Positions 28,776 to 36,598 of a stretch of 64,000 nucleotides of DNA are shown here, piece by piece. The notes below the pieces were generated by a model. It did no database searches. It worked only from the letters and a program-made list of their open reading frames with translations, and was not told the origin of the DNA. Made by a program: the position numbers and the translations under genes. The stretch spans positions 124,001 to 188,000 of the forward strand of contig NZ_JOBF01000010.1 in the NCBI RefSeq assembly GCF_000718635.1, read 5' to 3'. The first letter of the stretch is position 1; every line of letters starts with the position of its first letter. Source of the stretch: Streptomyces varsoviensis (GTDB lineage: Bacteria; Actinomycetota; Actinomycetes; Streptomycetales; Streptomycetaceae).

Positions 28776-30343
28776 CACTCGACGAGCGCGTCCGGCTTGC
28801 CCTTGCTGCGCGGCCGTTCGTCGACCATCTTGCCCCAAACGATCATTCGATACGTACTGGTGAATTCCGGCGTGCAGGTGGTGAGCGTGATGTACCGGCC
28901 GGGCTTGGCGAACCCGGACCCGGTCGGCACCGGGCGGATGACGCCGGTGTTGGACGGCGCGGTCTGCGGGAGCGCGCTCGTCATCTCGTACGTGTAGTAC
29001 GCGCTCTTCGTCTCCACGACGATCTTGTCGCCCGGCTTGAGCTGGTTGATGTAGCGGAACGGTTCGCCATGGGTGTTGCGGTGCCCGGCGAGCGCGAAGT
29101 TGCCCTTCTTGTCCCAGGGCATCGCGGTCTTCAGCGCGCCGTCCGCGTAGTGGCCGACCATGCCGTGGTCGAGGACCTTCGGCTTGCTGATGCCCTCCGC
29201 GATCGGCGCCTTCACGTCCAGCTTCGGGATGTAGATGATCGCGAACCCCTGGCCGGGCGAGAACGCCCCGGCGCTCCGGTCCTCGCCGCCGCCCTCGTCC
29301 CACTTGTGCTGGAGGCTGTTCGCGGCGCCGCCCGCCTGCTGGTGGGCGATCACGTTCGTCCACCAGAGCTGGTACGTGACGAAGAGCAGCATCAGCACGC
29401 CGATCGTGATGAAGCCCTCGCCGAGCAGCCGGCTCACGATCACGCCGGGGCTCTCCTTGCGGGCCCGCGCCGCGCGGCGCGCCTCCAGCCTGGTGCGCGG
29501 CGCCGCGGGCGCCCCCGCGGGGGCGGCGGCCGGGGGAGCCGTCCGGCGGCCCCGGCCGGAGCGCTTGGCGGCTTCCTGAGCGGCCTTCCGGCGCGCGGCC
29601 CGGCCTTCGGGCCGGGGTCCATCCCCCGCCTCCGCACCGGTCGCCGTTGCGGGCGCGGCAGCCGCGGCGAAGTCCGGCCCGAGATCAAGGGTCAGGGTCC
29701 CGCCGTCGGGGGGCGGGGGCGGAGGGGCCTGCGGGGCGGGCTGCGGGACGGGCCTCGGCGCGGCCGTTGTCGGCTGCTCGTGAGGCCCATGCGGTCCATG
29801 AGAACCGTGAGAACCATGAGTCCCGTGCGGCTCGTTGGGGGCGTGCGGTCGGAACCAGGGCGAGCCCTGGCGCCCCGCGGGCTGCTCGGTCGGCTGCGGC
29901 TGCGGTTGTGACTGCGGCTGCGGCTGCGCGGTCGGCTGCCGGGTCGGCGGCTCCTGCGGCCGTACGGTCCTGGAGGCGGCCTCATAGGCTCGTACGGGCG
30001 CGTGTGGCCGTACGGGGCCCGGCGCGCGTACGGGATCAGGCGCGCGTACGGGCTCGTGGGGGCGTACGGCCTCCGGAGCGCGCTGGTGGTGCGGGCCGGG
30101 CTCCGGCCCCCGCGCGGTTTCCCGCCCGCCCGGCTCCTGCCGGGCGGGCGGCGGCGCCGGGCGGCCCGGCAGGGGGTCGGTCAGCGGGTCGTCGAGCAGT
30201 TCGACGGCCGCCGCGAACGCACCGGTGTCCTCATAAGGGTCGTACGGGTCATGCCGGTCGTACGGGCTGTACGCCCCGTACGGCGGCGCCGGCTCCTGGG
30301 CGTCCTGCGCCGCGCCCTCGCGCTCGGGGCGGAGTGCGGTCAC
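28775..30343 (-). CDS. Class E sortase with long Pro/His-rich N-terminal region
   Basis: A 522-residue sortase. GTG 30343 overlaps the pabA stop (GTGA). Residues 1 to ~300 are a low-complexity cytoplasmic region: DPYDPYED near the start, VRAPDPVRAPGPVR repeats, Gln/Pro tracts, HGSHGSHGPHGPHE, then a basic Ala/Arg stretch. A transmembrane helix follows (ITIGVLMLLFVTYQLWW) and then the catalytic domain with His in LAGHRNTHG, Cys in LTTCTPEF and Arg in TYRMIVW. The catalytic part is normal; the cytoplasmic extension is far longer than in the neighbouring sortases. Confidence 0.9.
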   Translation of the reverse strand: MTALRPEREGAAQDAQEPAPPYGAYSPYDRHDPYDPYEDTGAFAAAVELLDDPLTDPLPGRPAPPPARQEPGGRETARGPEPGPHHQRAPEAVRPHEPVRAPDPVRAPGPVRPHAPVRAYEAASRTVRPQEPPTRQPTAQPQPQSQPQPQPTEQPAGRQGSPWFRPHAPNEPHGTHGSHGSHGPHGPHEQPTTAAPRPVPQPAPQAPPPPPPDGGTLTLDLGPDFAAAAAPATATGAEAGDGPRPEGRAARRKAAQEAAKRSGRGRRTAPPAAAPAGAPAAPRTRLEARRAARARKESPGVIVSRLLGEGFITIGVLMLLFVTYQLWWTNVIAHQQAGGAANSLQHKWDEGGGEDRSAGAFSPGQGFAIIYIPKLDVKAPIAEGISKPKVLDHGMVGHYADGALKTAMPWDKKGNFALAGHRNTHGEPFRYINQLKPGDKIVVETKSAYYTYEMTSALPQTAPSNTGVIRPVPTGSGFAKPGRYITLTTCTPEFTSTYRMIVWGKMVDERPRSKGKPDALVE

Positions 30344-30978
30344 GCGCCGGCCTTGCCGACCACCGGCGCGAGGCCCGCCGCGCGGTCGACGGCGGCCGGG
30401 TCGCCGCACGTCTCCAGCCAGTTGGCGAGCATCAGGTGGCCCCACTCCGTGAGCACCGACTCGGGGTGGAACTGCACGCCCTCCACGGGCAGGTCGCGGT
30501 GTTTGAGCCCCATCACGATCCCCGTGTCCGTACGGGCCGTGACCCGCAACTCGTCCGGCACCGTGCCGTGTTCGAGGGCCAGCGAGTGGTAGCGGGTGGC
30601 GGTGAACGGCGAGGGCAGGCCGCGGAAGACCCCGACGCCCTCGTGAGCGACGGGCGAGGTCTTGCCGTGCAGCAGCTCGGGGGCGCGCCCGACGACGCCG
30701 CCGTAGGCGACCGCCATGGACTGCATGCCCAGGCACACGCCGAAGACGGGGACGCCGTTGTCCGCGCAGTGCCGGACCATGTCGACGCAGACGCCCGCCT
30801 GCTCGGGCGTGCCCGGGCCGGGGGAGAGCAGCACGCCGTCGAATCCGTCCCGCGCGTGCGCGAGTTCGACCTCGTCGTTGCGGACCACCTCGCACTCGGC
30901 GCCGAGCTGGTAGAGGTACTGGACGAGGTTGAAGACGAAGCTGTCGTAGTTGTCCACGACCAGGACGCGAGCGCTCAC
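30340..30978 (-). CDS. pabA: Aminodeoxychorismate/anthranilate synthase glutamine amidotransferase
   Basis: A 212-residue class I glutamine amidotransferase from GTG 30978. It begins VLVVDNYDSFVFNLVQYL. The catalytic Cys is in GVCLGMQ and the His/Glu pair in VQFHPES; LSPGPGTP is the oxyanion-loop region. It supplies ammonia to a PabB/TrpE partner not encoded here, for folate or tryptophan synthesis. It lies inside the sortase cluster, overlapped by a small membrane-protein stop upstream and the sortase start downstream, an arrangement common in Streptomyces. Confidence 0.92.
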   Translation of the reverse strand: MSARVLVVDNYDSFVFNLVQYLYQLGAECEVVRNDEVELAHARDGFDGVLLSPGPGTPEQAGVCVDMVRHCADNGVPVFGVCLGMQSMAVAYGGVVGRAPELLHGKTSPVAHEGVGVFRGLPSPFTATRYHSLALEHGTVPDELRVTARTDTGIVMGLKHRDLPVEGVQFHPESVLTEWGHLMLANWLETCGDPAAVDRAAGLAPVVGKAGA

Positions 30979-31154
30979 CGGGCCGTACCCGCCATTCCGT
31001 TGTCGACCGTCACGTCGTTGAACGGGAGCAGCGGCTCCGCCCACGGGAAGACGTACTGGAAGAGCACGTAGACGATCGCCAGCACCAGTACGAGCGAGAT
31101 CAGCGCCCGCACCCACGCGTTGCCCGGCAGATGCCGCCAGATCCAGCCGTACAT
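30975..31154 (-). CDS. Small membrane protein, 59 aa
   Basis: ATG 31154 opens a 59-residue ORF ending in a TGA that overlaps the pabA GTG. After MYGWIWRHLPGN comes one hydrophobic helix (ALISLVLVLAIVYVLFQYVF) and a short polar tail ending GMAGTAR. I do not know its function. Coupling to pabA and a sortase suggests it is a genuine operon member. Confidence 0.65.
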   Translation of the reverse strand: MYGWIWRHLPGNAWVRALISLVLVLAIVYVLFQYVFPWAEPLLPFNDVTVDNGMAGTAR

Positions 31155-31161
31155 GCTGTCC

Positions 31162-31263
31162 CTACTTGCCGATGACGAAGACGGAAATCCCGCCGCCGCG
31201 ACGGGTCGCGGCGGCGCGGTGCAGCACCAGGGTAAGGCTCCGGGCCTGTGACGGGTGGGTCAC
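31162..31263 (-). CDS. Possible 33-residue micro-ORF
   Basis: GTG 31263 overlaps the sortase stop as GTGA and reads 33 codons to a TAG at 31162, 7 bases before the next start. The peptide is basic at its centre (RAAATRR) and ends GGGISVFVIGK. The overlap and tight spacing argue for translation, but there is no independent evidence and no known homologue I can name. Confidence 0.4.
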   Translation of the reverse strand: MTHPSQARSLTLVLHRAAATRRGGGISVFVIGK

Positions 31264-32015
31264 CTCGGCAAAGCCTCGGGCTTCCCCTTCTCCACCGGCT
31301 GGGTCGCGTCCAGGTGCGCCCAGGCGATCAGCCGGTGGCTGTGGCCCCACTCGGGTTCGCAGGTGGTGAGCGTGAGATAGCGGCCGGGCCCGTTGAACCC
31401 CGACTTCCGCGGCACGGGGTCGATGACGCCGATGTCGGAGGGGAGCGTCTTGTACGGCCTGCGGTCGATCCGGTACGTGAACCAGGTCGCCCCGTCCCGC
31501 ACCACCACCGCGTCCCCGGGGCGCAGCTCGGGGAAGTCCTTGAACGGGTCGCCGTACGTGCGGCGGTGCCCGGCCACCGCGAAGTTGCCCGTCTCGCCGA
31601 GGCGCGCGGTGTTCGCGTAGTGGCCGAGCCCCTTCTTCAGCACGGAGGTGCCGGTGCCCTCCAGGACGGGCTTGGACCAGCCGGACCCGAACCGCGGGAT
31701 GTACATGACCGCGAACGACTCGCCTTCCTCGTAAGGCGTCTGCGGGGGCGGCGTCGGCGTCCCGGTCGACTGGCCCGGCTGCCCGGACCGTCCCGGCTCC
31801 CCTGACGCTCCCGGCTCCCCCGGTTTCGCGCTGCCGGCCGCCACGGAGCCGGTGGACCACTTGTCCTGGAGGCGGTCGAGTTCGCCGTTCATGGCGCTGT
31901 CGGCCCGTACCCCGGTCCAGTACAGGACGTAGACGACGAACAGGACGATCAGGGTGCCGACGGTGACGCACAGCTCGCTGAACGTCCGGACGACCACCCG
32001 CGCGTTCACCTTCAC
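31260..32015 (-). CDS. Class E sortase
   Basis: A 251-residue sortase from GTG 32015: an N-terminal transmembrane helix (~14-34), a Gly/Pro/Ser linker with collagen-like GEPGASGEPGRSGQPGQ, and the catalytic barrel with H150 (VAGHRRTYG), C219 (LTTCEPEW) and R228 (SHRLIAW). It is the first sortase of the minus-strand cluster, downstream of the DUF881 gene. It may share substrates with the other two, or sort a different set. Confidence 0.91.
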   Translation of the reverse strand: MKVNARVVVRTFSELCVTVGTLIVLFVVYVLYWTGVRADSAMNGELDRLQDKWSTGSVAAGSAKPGEPGASGEPGRSGQPGQSTGTPTPPPQTPYEEGESFAVMYIPRFGSGWSKPVLEGTGTSVLKKGLGHYANTARLGETGNFAVAGHRRTYGDPFKDFPELRPGDAVVVRDGATWFTYRIDRRPYKTLPSDIGVIDPVPRKSGFNGPGRYLTLTTCEPEWGHSHRLIAWAHLDATQPVEKGKPEALPR

Positions 32016-32066
32016 GGCCGCTCCCGTCGTCGGCTGGGCCTGACCGACGCCCGCCGCCGCGTACGG

Positions 32067-32831
32067 CTACGACGCGGGCTTCGCGTAGTGGAGATCCACT
32101 GTGCCCGAGTAGCCGGGAAGAGTCACCGCGTCGTGCTGGTCGACTTTCCAGCCGAGCCCGTACGCGTTCACGTACTGCTTGTAGTTCTGGATCGCGGTCG
32201 TGGAGTCCAGCGCCTTGCGCAGCGCGGTCCGGTCGCCGACGGCGGTCACCTTGTACGGCGGGGAGTAGACGCGGCCCTGCAGGATGAGGGTGTTGCCCAC
32301 ACAGCGCACGGCGCTGGTGGAGATCAGCCGCTGGTCCATGATCCGGATGCCCTTGGCCCCGCCCCGCCACAGCGCGTTGACGACGGCCTGGAGGTCCTGC
32401 TGGTGGATGACCAGGTCGTTGGGCTGCGGCTCCGGGACGCCGGGGATACGGGCGGTGGCGCCCTGCGGGGCGTCGGTGAGGGTGACGCTCAGCCCGCTGC
32501 CGGTGAGCGGCTTGGTGCCGGCGCTCTTCTCCAGGCCGGCGATGTGCCGGTCCTCCTCCTTCGTGTTGCCGTTGTCGCGCCGGGCCAGCGCGTCCACCTC
32601 GGCGCGTACGCCCGCGGCGCTCTCGTCGAGGGCCGCGTTCTTGTGGCTGCGCTCCTGGATGAGGTCGGAGAGGCGGAGCATGGAGTCGTCGGTGCGCAGG
32701 TCGGTGCCCTGCGCGGTGTTGAAGCTCATCCAGAAAATCAGGCCCGCCAGCGCGAACACACCCGCGGTGAGCAGCCGGACCGGACGGAAACGCCGGGAGC
32801 CGGTGCTGGTGGAGTCGGCAGAATTGCTCAA
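32067..32831 (-). CDS. DUF881 family protein
   Basis: A 254-residue protein: a cytoplasmic Ser/Thr-rich N-terminus, one transmembrane helix (residues ~20-40), a predicted coiled coil, then the DUF881 domain (TGSGLSVTLTDAP, NDLVIHQQDLQAVVNALW, GAKGIRIMDQRL). The start appears to be TTG 32831 with GGATAAGGG upstream. DUF881 genes sit beside crgA and septation genes in actinobacteria, which suggests a divisome-related role. It is divergent from crgA. Confidence 0.88.
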   Translation of the reverse strand: MSNSADSTSTGSRRFRPVRLLTAGVFALAGLIFWMSFNTAQGTDLRTDDSMLRLSDLIQERSHKNAALDESAAGVRAEVDALARRDNGNTKEEDRHIAGLEKSAGTKPLTGSGLSVTLTDAPQGATARIPGVPEPQPNDLVIHQQDLQAVVNALWRGGAKGIRIMDQRLISTSAVRCVGNTLILQGRVYSPPYKVTAVGDRTALRKALDSTTAIQNYKQYVNAYGLGWKVDQHDAVTLPGYSGTVDLHYAKPAS

Positions 32832-32974
32832 CGTACCCTTATCCTCTCCGACGCCGCGGAAGCACTACGCTAACGGACGGCCGGGGCACGGCAGCGACCC
32901 CCGCCACCACCCGTCCCGACTGACAGTTTTGTATCCCCGCGCGGTCACGCAGCGCATCGACAGGAGAGTTCCTC

Positions 32975-33232
32975 GTGCCGAAGTCACGTATCCGCAAGAA
33001 GGACGACTTCACCCCGCCGCCGGCGGCGAAGCAGCAGAACGTCAGGCTCAGCAGCGGACGCCGCTGGGTGGCACCGCTGATGCTGGCGATGTTCGCCCTC
33101 GGCCTGGCGTGGATCGTCGTCTTCTACGTGACGCGCGGAGACCTGCCGATCTCCGCCCTGCACAACTGGAACATCGTGATCGGCTTCGGCTTCATCGCCG
33201 CGGGGTTCGTGGTCTCCACGCAGTGGAAGTAG
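32975..33232 (+). CDS. crgA: Cell division protein CrgA
   Basis: An 85-residue protein starting at GTG 32975 after [23 protein letters not shown], then two transmembrane helices ([20 protein letters not shown] and [15 protein letters not shown]). This is the canonical CrgA, which coordinates growth and septation in sporulating actinomycetes by acting on FtsZ-ring formation and recruiting divisome proteins. Full length. Confidence 0.95.
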   Translation: MPKSRIRKKDDFTPPPAAKQQNVRLSSGRRWVAPLMLAMFALGLAWIVVFYVTRGDLPISALHNWNIVIGFGFIAAGFVVSTQWK

Positions 33233-33619
33233 CCTTCTCCGGCCCTGTGCGGCAGCTCTCCGCGGGCTCTGCCCTGAGCCTGTCGCCGAGTTATCCACAC
33301 CCTCATCCACACTGGGGAAAAACTCAGACGATCTGTGGATAACTTCCCCGGCGTTGACGCCGGTGTGACCGGTCGGCCGCCCCGCGCGCCCACGATCACG
33401 CCCCCGTCTTCCTGGGCAAACACGGATCAGGGGCGGCACGAACAGCAGTTCCCCACAGCATGCACAAGATCCGTCATTCTCTGTGGACAACTCGGGGAGG
33501 ACGCGGGCGAGAACGTGGGGGGGAAGGCCGGGTGAGGCCGTGAGCGGCTGTAGGAAACCGGTCAGCCGTTGCCTGGTCAGGCGTTGAGGCGCCAAGCCGT
33601 CGCCTGGCCCGTTGGCTGG
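33233..33619. promoter_or_regulatory. DnaA-box cluster between crgA and rhomboid gene
   Basis: This 387-bp gap between convergent genes holds five DnaA-box-like 9-mers: TTATCCACA (33291-33299), TCATCCACA (33303-33311), TGTGGATAA (33334-33342), TTCCCCACA (33449-33457) and TGTGGACAA (33482-33490). Three are perfect high-affinity forms. It has no AT-rich unwinding element or dnaA/dnaN genes, so it is more likely a DnaA-titration locus than an origin. Confidence 0.7.
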
Positions 33620-34483
33620 TCAGCCGTTGAGCTGCACGGTCCGTACGGCCACCACGGCGGCGATCGCGAGCAGCATCAGCGCGGCAGTGCCCCACTGTGT
33701 GAGGGCGCGCTTGTCGCGGGGCGCGTGCACCATGCCGTACGCCACCGCCGTGCCGACCACCAGGCCGCCGACGTGCGCCTGCCAGGAGATGTTCGACCAG
33801 GTGAAGCTGATCAGCAGGTTCAGCGCGAGCAGCACGACGACCGGCCGCATGTCGTACTTGAGGCGGCGCATCAGCACCGCCGTGCCGCCCAGCATCCCGA
33901 AGATCGCCCCGGAGGCGCCGAGCGTCCCCATGTTCTGCGCCGTGAGCAGATAGGCCAGCGCGTTGCCGCCGAGCCCCGCCAGCAGGAACAGCGCCAGGAA
34001 CCGGACGCGGCCCAGAGCCGCCTCCAGCGGCGGGCCCAGCCACCACAGCGAGAGCATGTTGAAGCCGATGTGCCAGAACTCCTTGTGCGCGAACATCGAG
34101 GTCAGCAGCCGGTACCACTCGCCGTTGGCGACGCCGACCTCGCCGGGGAGCCGCGGGTCGTACGCCTTCCCGACCAGGGAGAGGGCGTCGACGAGGGAGT
34201 CCCCCACGAAGTACACCGCGATGAACACCGCGAGGTTGATCCCCAGCAGGACCTTGGTGACCAGCCGCGGATCGGCGGTCACGGGGCCGCCCGCGACGGT
34301 GCGCGGCGCGTTCGCCCGGGGCGACTGCCCGGTGCCCGAGCCGCTGCCCACGCACTCGGGGCACTGGAAGCCGACCGAGGCGCTGACCATGCAGTCGGGA
34401 CAGATCGGCCGGTCGCAGCGCACACAGCGCACGCCGGTCTCCCGGTCCGGATGCCGGTAGCAGCAGACCGCCTGGTCCTCCAT
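33620..34483 (-). CDS. Rhomboid family intramembrane serine protease
   Basis: A 287-residue protein from ATG 34483. The N-terminus carries a B-box/zinc-ribbon-like CCYRHPDRETGVRCVRCDRPICPDC and a later CPEC. The rhomboid core follows: HIGFNMLSLWWLG, the catalytic Ser in GASGAIFG and the catalytic His in AHVGGLVVG, spread over six or seven helices. Its substrates are unknown. Zinc-ribbon rhomboids beside crgA and cyclophilin are conserved in Streptomyces. Confidence 0.9.
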   Translation of the reverse strand: MEDQAVCCYRHPDRETGVRCVRCDRPICPDCMVSASVGFQCPECVGSGSGTGQSPRANAPRTVAGGPVTADPRLVTKVLLGINLAVFIAVYFVGDSLVDALSLVGKAYDPRLPGEVGVANGEWYRLLTSMFAHKEFWHIGFNMLSLWWLGPPLEAALGRVRFLALFLLAGLGGNALAYLLTAQNMGTLGASGAIFGMLGGTAVLMRRLKYDMRPVVVLLALNLLISFTWSNISWQAHVGGLVVGTAVAYGMVHAPRDKRALTQWGTAALMLLAIAAVVAVRTVQLNG

Positions 34484-34819
34484 CGTCTCCCCTTGCCCTC
34501 GCCCCTCGTCCTTGCCCCTCGCCGATGCCCCCTGCCGGCGGCCACGCGCCGACCGCGCCCGACGGCTCCCGGCCTTCGCGTGCGTGCGCGGGGCCTCGTA
34601 CGCACGCGGGCCCCGCCCCTCTCTACGGACGGGCGGGGCGCTGGGTTCCCGTACGGAGCCGAGCCGGCGGTACGGGTCCGGCCGCGTGTACACGGCTACG
34701 GGCCCGTCGTGCGTACGCGGCTACGGGGCCGGTCGGGCGTACTCGCCTACGGGCCCGTCCCCGCGCTCCTGCGTGCCTGGCTACGGGCCCGGCCGCGCGG
34801 CGCTCCGCGTGCGGCGGGG
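34484..34819. repeat. Degenerate CTACGGGCCCG repeat region
   Basis: This 336-bp gap between the rhomboid and cyclophilin genes has at least four imperfect copies of a ~25-32-bp unit built on CGTACNCGGCTACGGGCCCG (about 34683-34800). I see no credible gene in either strand. Confidence 0.5.
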
Positions 34820-35353
34820 TCAGCCCTCGCGGCGCTCGACCACGACGGACTCGATCACCACGTCGTTGACCGGGCGGTCCGTGCGCGGGTTGGTCTCGGT
34901 GGCCGCGATGTTGTCGATGACCTTCTGGCTCGCCGGGTCGACGACCTCGCCGAAGATGGTGTGCTTGCCGGTCAGCCACGTGGTCGGGGAGACCGTGAGG
35001 AAGAACTGCGAGCCGTTGGTGCCCGGGCCCGCGTTGGCCATGGCCAGCAGGTACGGCTTGTTGAACGCGAGGTCGGGGTGGAACTCGTCCGCGAACTTGT
35101 ACCCGGGGCCGCCGGTGCCGTTGCCCAGCGGGTCACCGCCCTGGATCATGAACCCACTGATGACACGGTGGAAGATCGTGCCGTCGTACAGCTTGTCCGT
35201 GGACTTCTGGCCGGTCTCCGGGTTGGTCCACTCGCGAGTTCCCTCGGCGAGCTCGACGAAGTTCTTGACCGTCTTCGGCGCGTGGTCCGGCAGCAGCCGG
35301 ATCACGATGTCGCCGTTGTTGGTCTTCAGGGTGGCGAAGAGCTGCTCAGCCAC
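34820..35353 (-). CDS. ppiA: Cyclophilin-type peptidyl-prolyl isomerase
   Basis: A 177-residue cytoplasmic cyclophilin. Conserved active-site segments are FHRVISGFMIQGGD (catalytic Arg), NGSQFFLTV (Gln/Phe pocket) and GKHTIFGEV. Length is normal and no signal peptide is present. It catalyses cis-trans isomerisation of X-Pro bonds. It stands alone upstream of the rhomboid gene with its own promoter region. Confidence 0.94.
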   Translation of the reverse strand: MAEQLFATLKTNNGDIVIRLLPDHAPKTVKNFVELAEGTREWTNPETGQKSTDKLYDGTIFHRVISGFMIQGGDPLGNGTGGPGYKFADEFHPDLAFNKPYLLAMANAGPGTNGSQFFLTVSPTTWLTGKHTIFGEVVDPASQKVIDNIAATETNPRTDRPVNDVVIESVVVERREG

Positions 35354-35739
35354 GATCTACCTTCCATAGACTTCACTGACGTTCCCCGATCCTCGCACGG
35401 ACGCGCGCGCACGTCGCCCGGCCGCCGCTGACGGGCACCTTCGGTCACTTTCGAACGCCTTTGGGCGCACTTGAAGACTTATTGGTAGGTTTTCACCGTT
35501 TCTAGCCGCTTCACGCACGGCACTCGCCGCTATTCGTCGCCAGTAGCCGCCGAACGGGCGCGCCCGGCCGTCAACCGTGGCATTGTCGGCCGAAGCTCCT
35601 TATGCCCCGGATGCCCGCCCGCACATGCCGTCAGGCCGCCGGACAGGCATGATCTTCATTCGCGGGGACAGGCGAGAGATACCGCATACATTGGGGACAA
35701 ACGCCAAGCCCCCGGACACGCCACCGAGGAGGAGGAACC
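35354..35739. other. Intergenic region between divergent cyclophilin and DUF5324 genes
   Basis: This 386-bp gap is AT-richer around 35440-35520 and 35680-35700 (TTATTGGTAGGTTTTCACC, CATACATTGG). It should contain promoters for both neighbours. No clear dyad operator or small gene was found. Confidence 0.4.
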
Positions 35740-36393
35740 GTGACCCGCAAGGACAGCGTGCGAGCCGCGACCGGCACGGCCAAGGACAGCGTGCGGCACG
35801 CCGCGGAGGTGGTGGCGCCCTACGCCGGAACGGCCAAGGACACCGCCACACACTTTGCGCACGAGGCGCGCGCACGGCTCGCGCCGAAGGTAACGACCGC
35901 CGCACACCAGGCCCGCTCCACCGCCGGTGAGCAGTACCGCGCCCACCTCGCCCCCCGGATCGAGCACGCCCGCGAGGCGCTGCCGCCCAAGGTCGACCAG
36001 GCGGCGGCGCGGGCCCGCGCCGCCGCCGAGCCCGTACGCGACGAGGCCGTGGCCCGCGGCAGCGCGGCCCTCGCGGCGCTGCGCGGCCAGGTCTCGGCCG
36101 CCGAGATCGAGAAGCTCGCCAAGAAGCGCACCCGCCGGGCCCGCACCGGGCGGTTCGCCAAGCGCGTGCTGGTCCTCGGCGTACTGGCCGGCGGCGCCAT
36201 GGCCGTCTGGAAGTGGTGGGACAAGCAGGCCAACCCGGACTGGCTCGTGGAGCCCCCGGCCCCCACCGAGGTCTCCGACCGCGCCTCGCTCACCGCGGTC
36301 GACGGCAGCGCGGGCGCTTCCCTCGACCCCGAGGTCCAGGCCAAGCAGGCGGAGGCGGAGGCCGACGCCAAGGACCGCGACGACAAGCGCTGA
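35740..36393 (+). CDS. DUF5324 family protein
   Basis: A 217-residue protein from GTG 35740 behind GAGGAGGA. Residues 1-120 are an amphipathic Ala/Arg-rich helical region with repeated ATGTAKDSVRHAAE-like heptads. A single transmembrane helix (RVLVLGVLAGGAMAVWKWW) is followed by a short extracytoplasmic tail (WLVEPPAPTE) and an acidic end. This is DUF5324, found in Streptomyces next to cyclophilin and rhomboid genes. Its function is unknown. Confidence 0.85.
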   Translation: MTRKDSVRAATGTAKDSVRHAAEVVAPYAGTAKDTATHFAHEARARLAPKVTTAAHQARSTAGEQYRAHLAPRIEHAREALPPKVDQAAARARAAAEPVRDEAVARGSAALAALRGQVSAAEIEKLAKKRTRRARTGRFAKRVLVLGVLAGGAMAVWKWWDKQANPDWLVEPPAPTEVSDRASLTAVDGSAGASLDPEVQAKQAEAEADAKDRDDKR

Positions 36394-36437
36394 GGGCGGT
36401 ACGTACGTACGCGATCAGAGGTCAGGCCGCCGGCCTC

Positions 36438-36509
36438 GGTACGGAGGCGGTCTCAGGTACGGAGGCGGCCTCGGGTACGGGTGCGGCCTCAGGTACGGAG
36501 ACGGCCTCG
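36438..36509. repeat. Four tandem 18-bp repeats
   Basis: Units GGTACGGAGGCGGTCTCA, GGTACGGAGGCGGCCTCG, GGTACGGGTGCGGCCTCA and GGTACGGAGACGGCCTCG lie end to end from 36438 to 36509, in the short gap after the DUF5324 gene. Confidence 0.85.
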
Positions 36510-36525
36510 TATTCACCGCCGAGCG

Positions 36526-36562
36526 CTGTGGGGCGGGCCCGACGTCCGGGCCCGCCCCACAG
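36526..36562. terminator. Bidirectional terminator
   Basis: A 15-bp perfect stem (36526-36540 with 36548-36562) and a 7-base loop between the convergent DUF5324 and DUF4352 genes. It is GC-only with no T-run, as is common in Streptomyces. Confidence 0.8.
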
Positions 36563-36598
36563 GCGCGTCTGATCAGTTACGGGCGCGTCTGATCAGTT
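36562..36598. repeat. 20-bp tandem duplication spanning a stop codon
   Basis: GGCGCGTCTGATCAGTT occurs at 36562-36578 and again at 36582-36598. The second copy contains the TGA stop of the minus-strand DUF4352 gene, so the gene end has been duplicated. Confidence 0.7.

Noticed and set aside
33233..33619. Chromosomal origin oriC
   Set aside because: DnaA boxes are few, there is no dnaA/dnaN context and the flanking genes are crgA and rhomboid. A titration or regulatory cluster fits better.
34512..35369. Plus-strand frames opposite the cyclophilin and the repeat region
   Set aside because: They consist of repeat translations and the antisense of ppiA.
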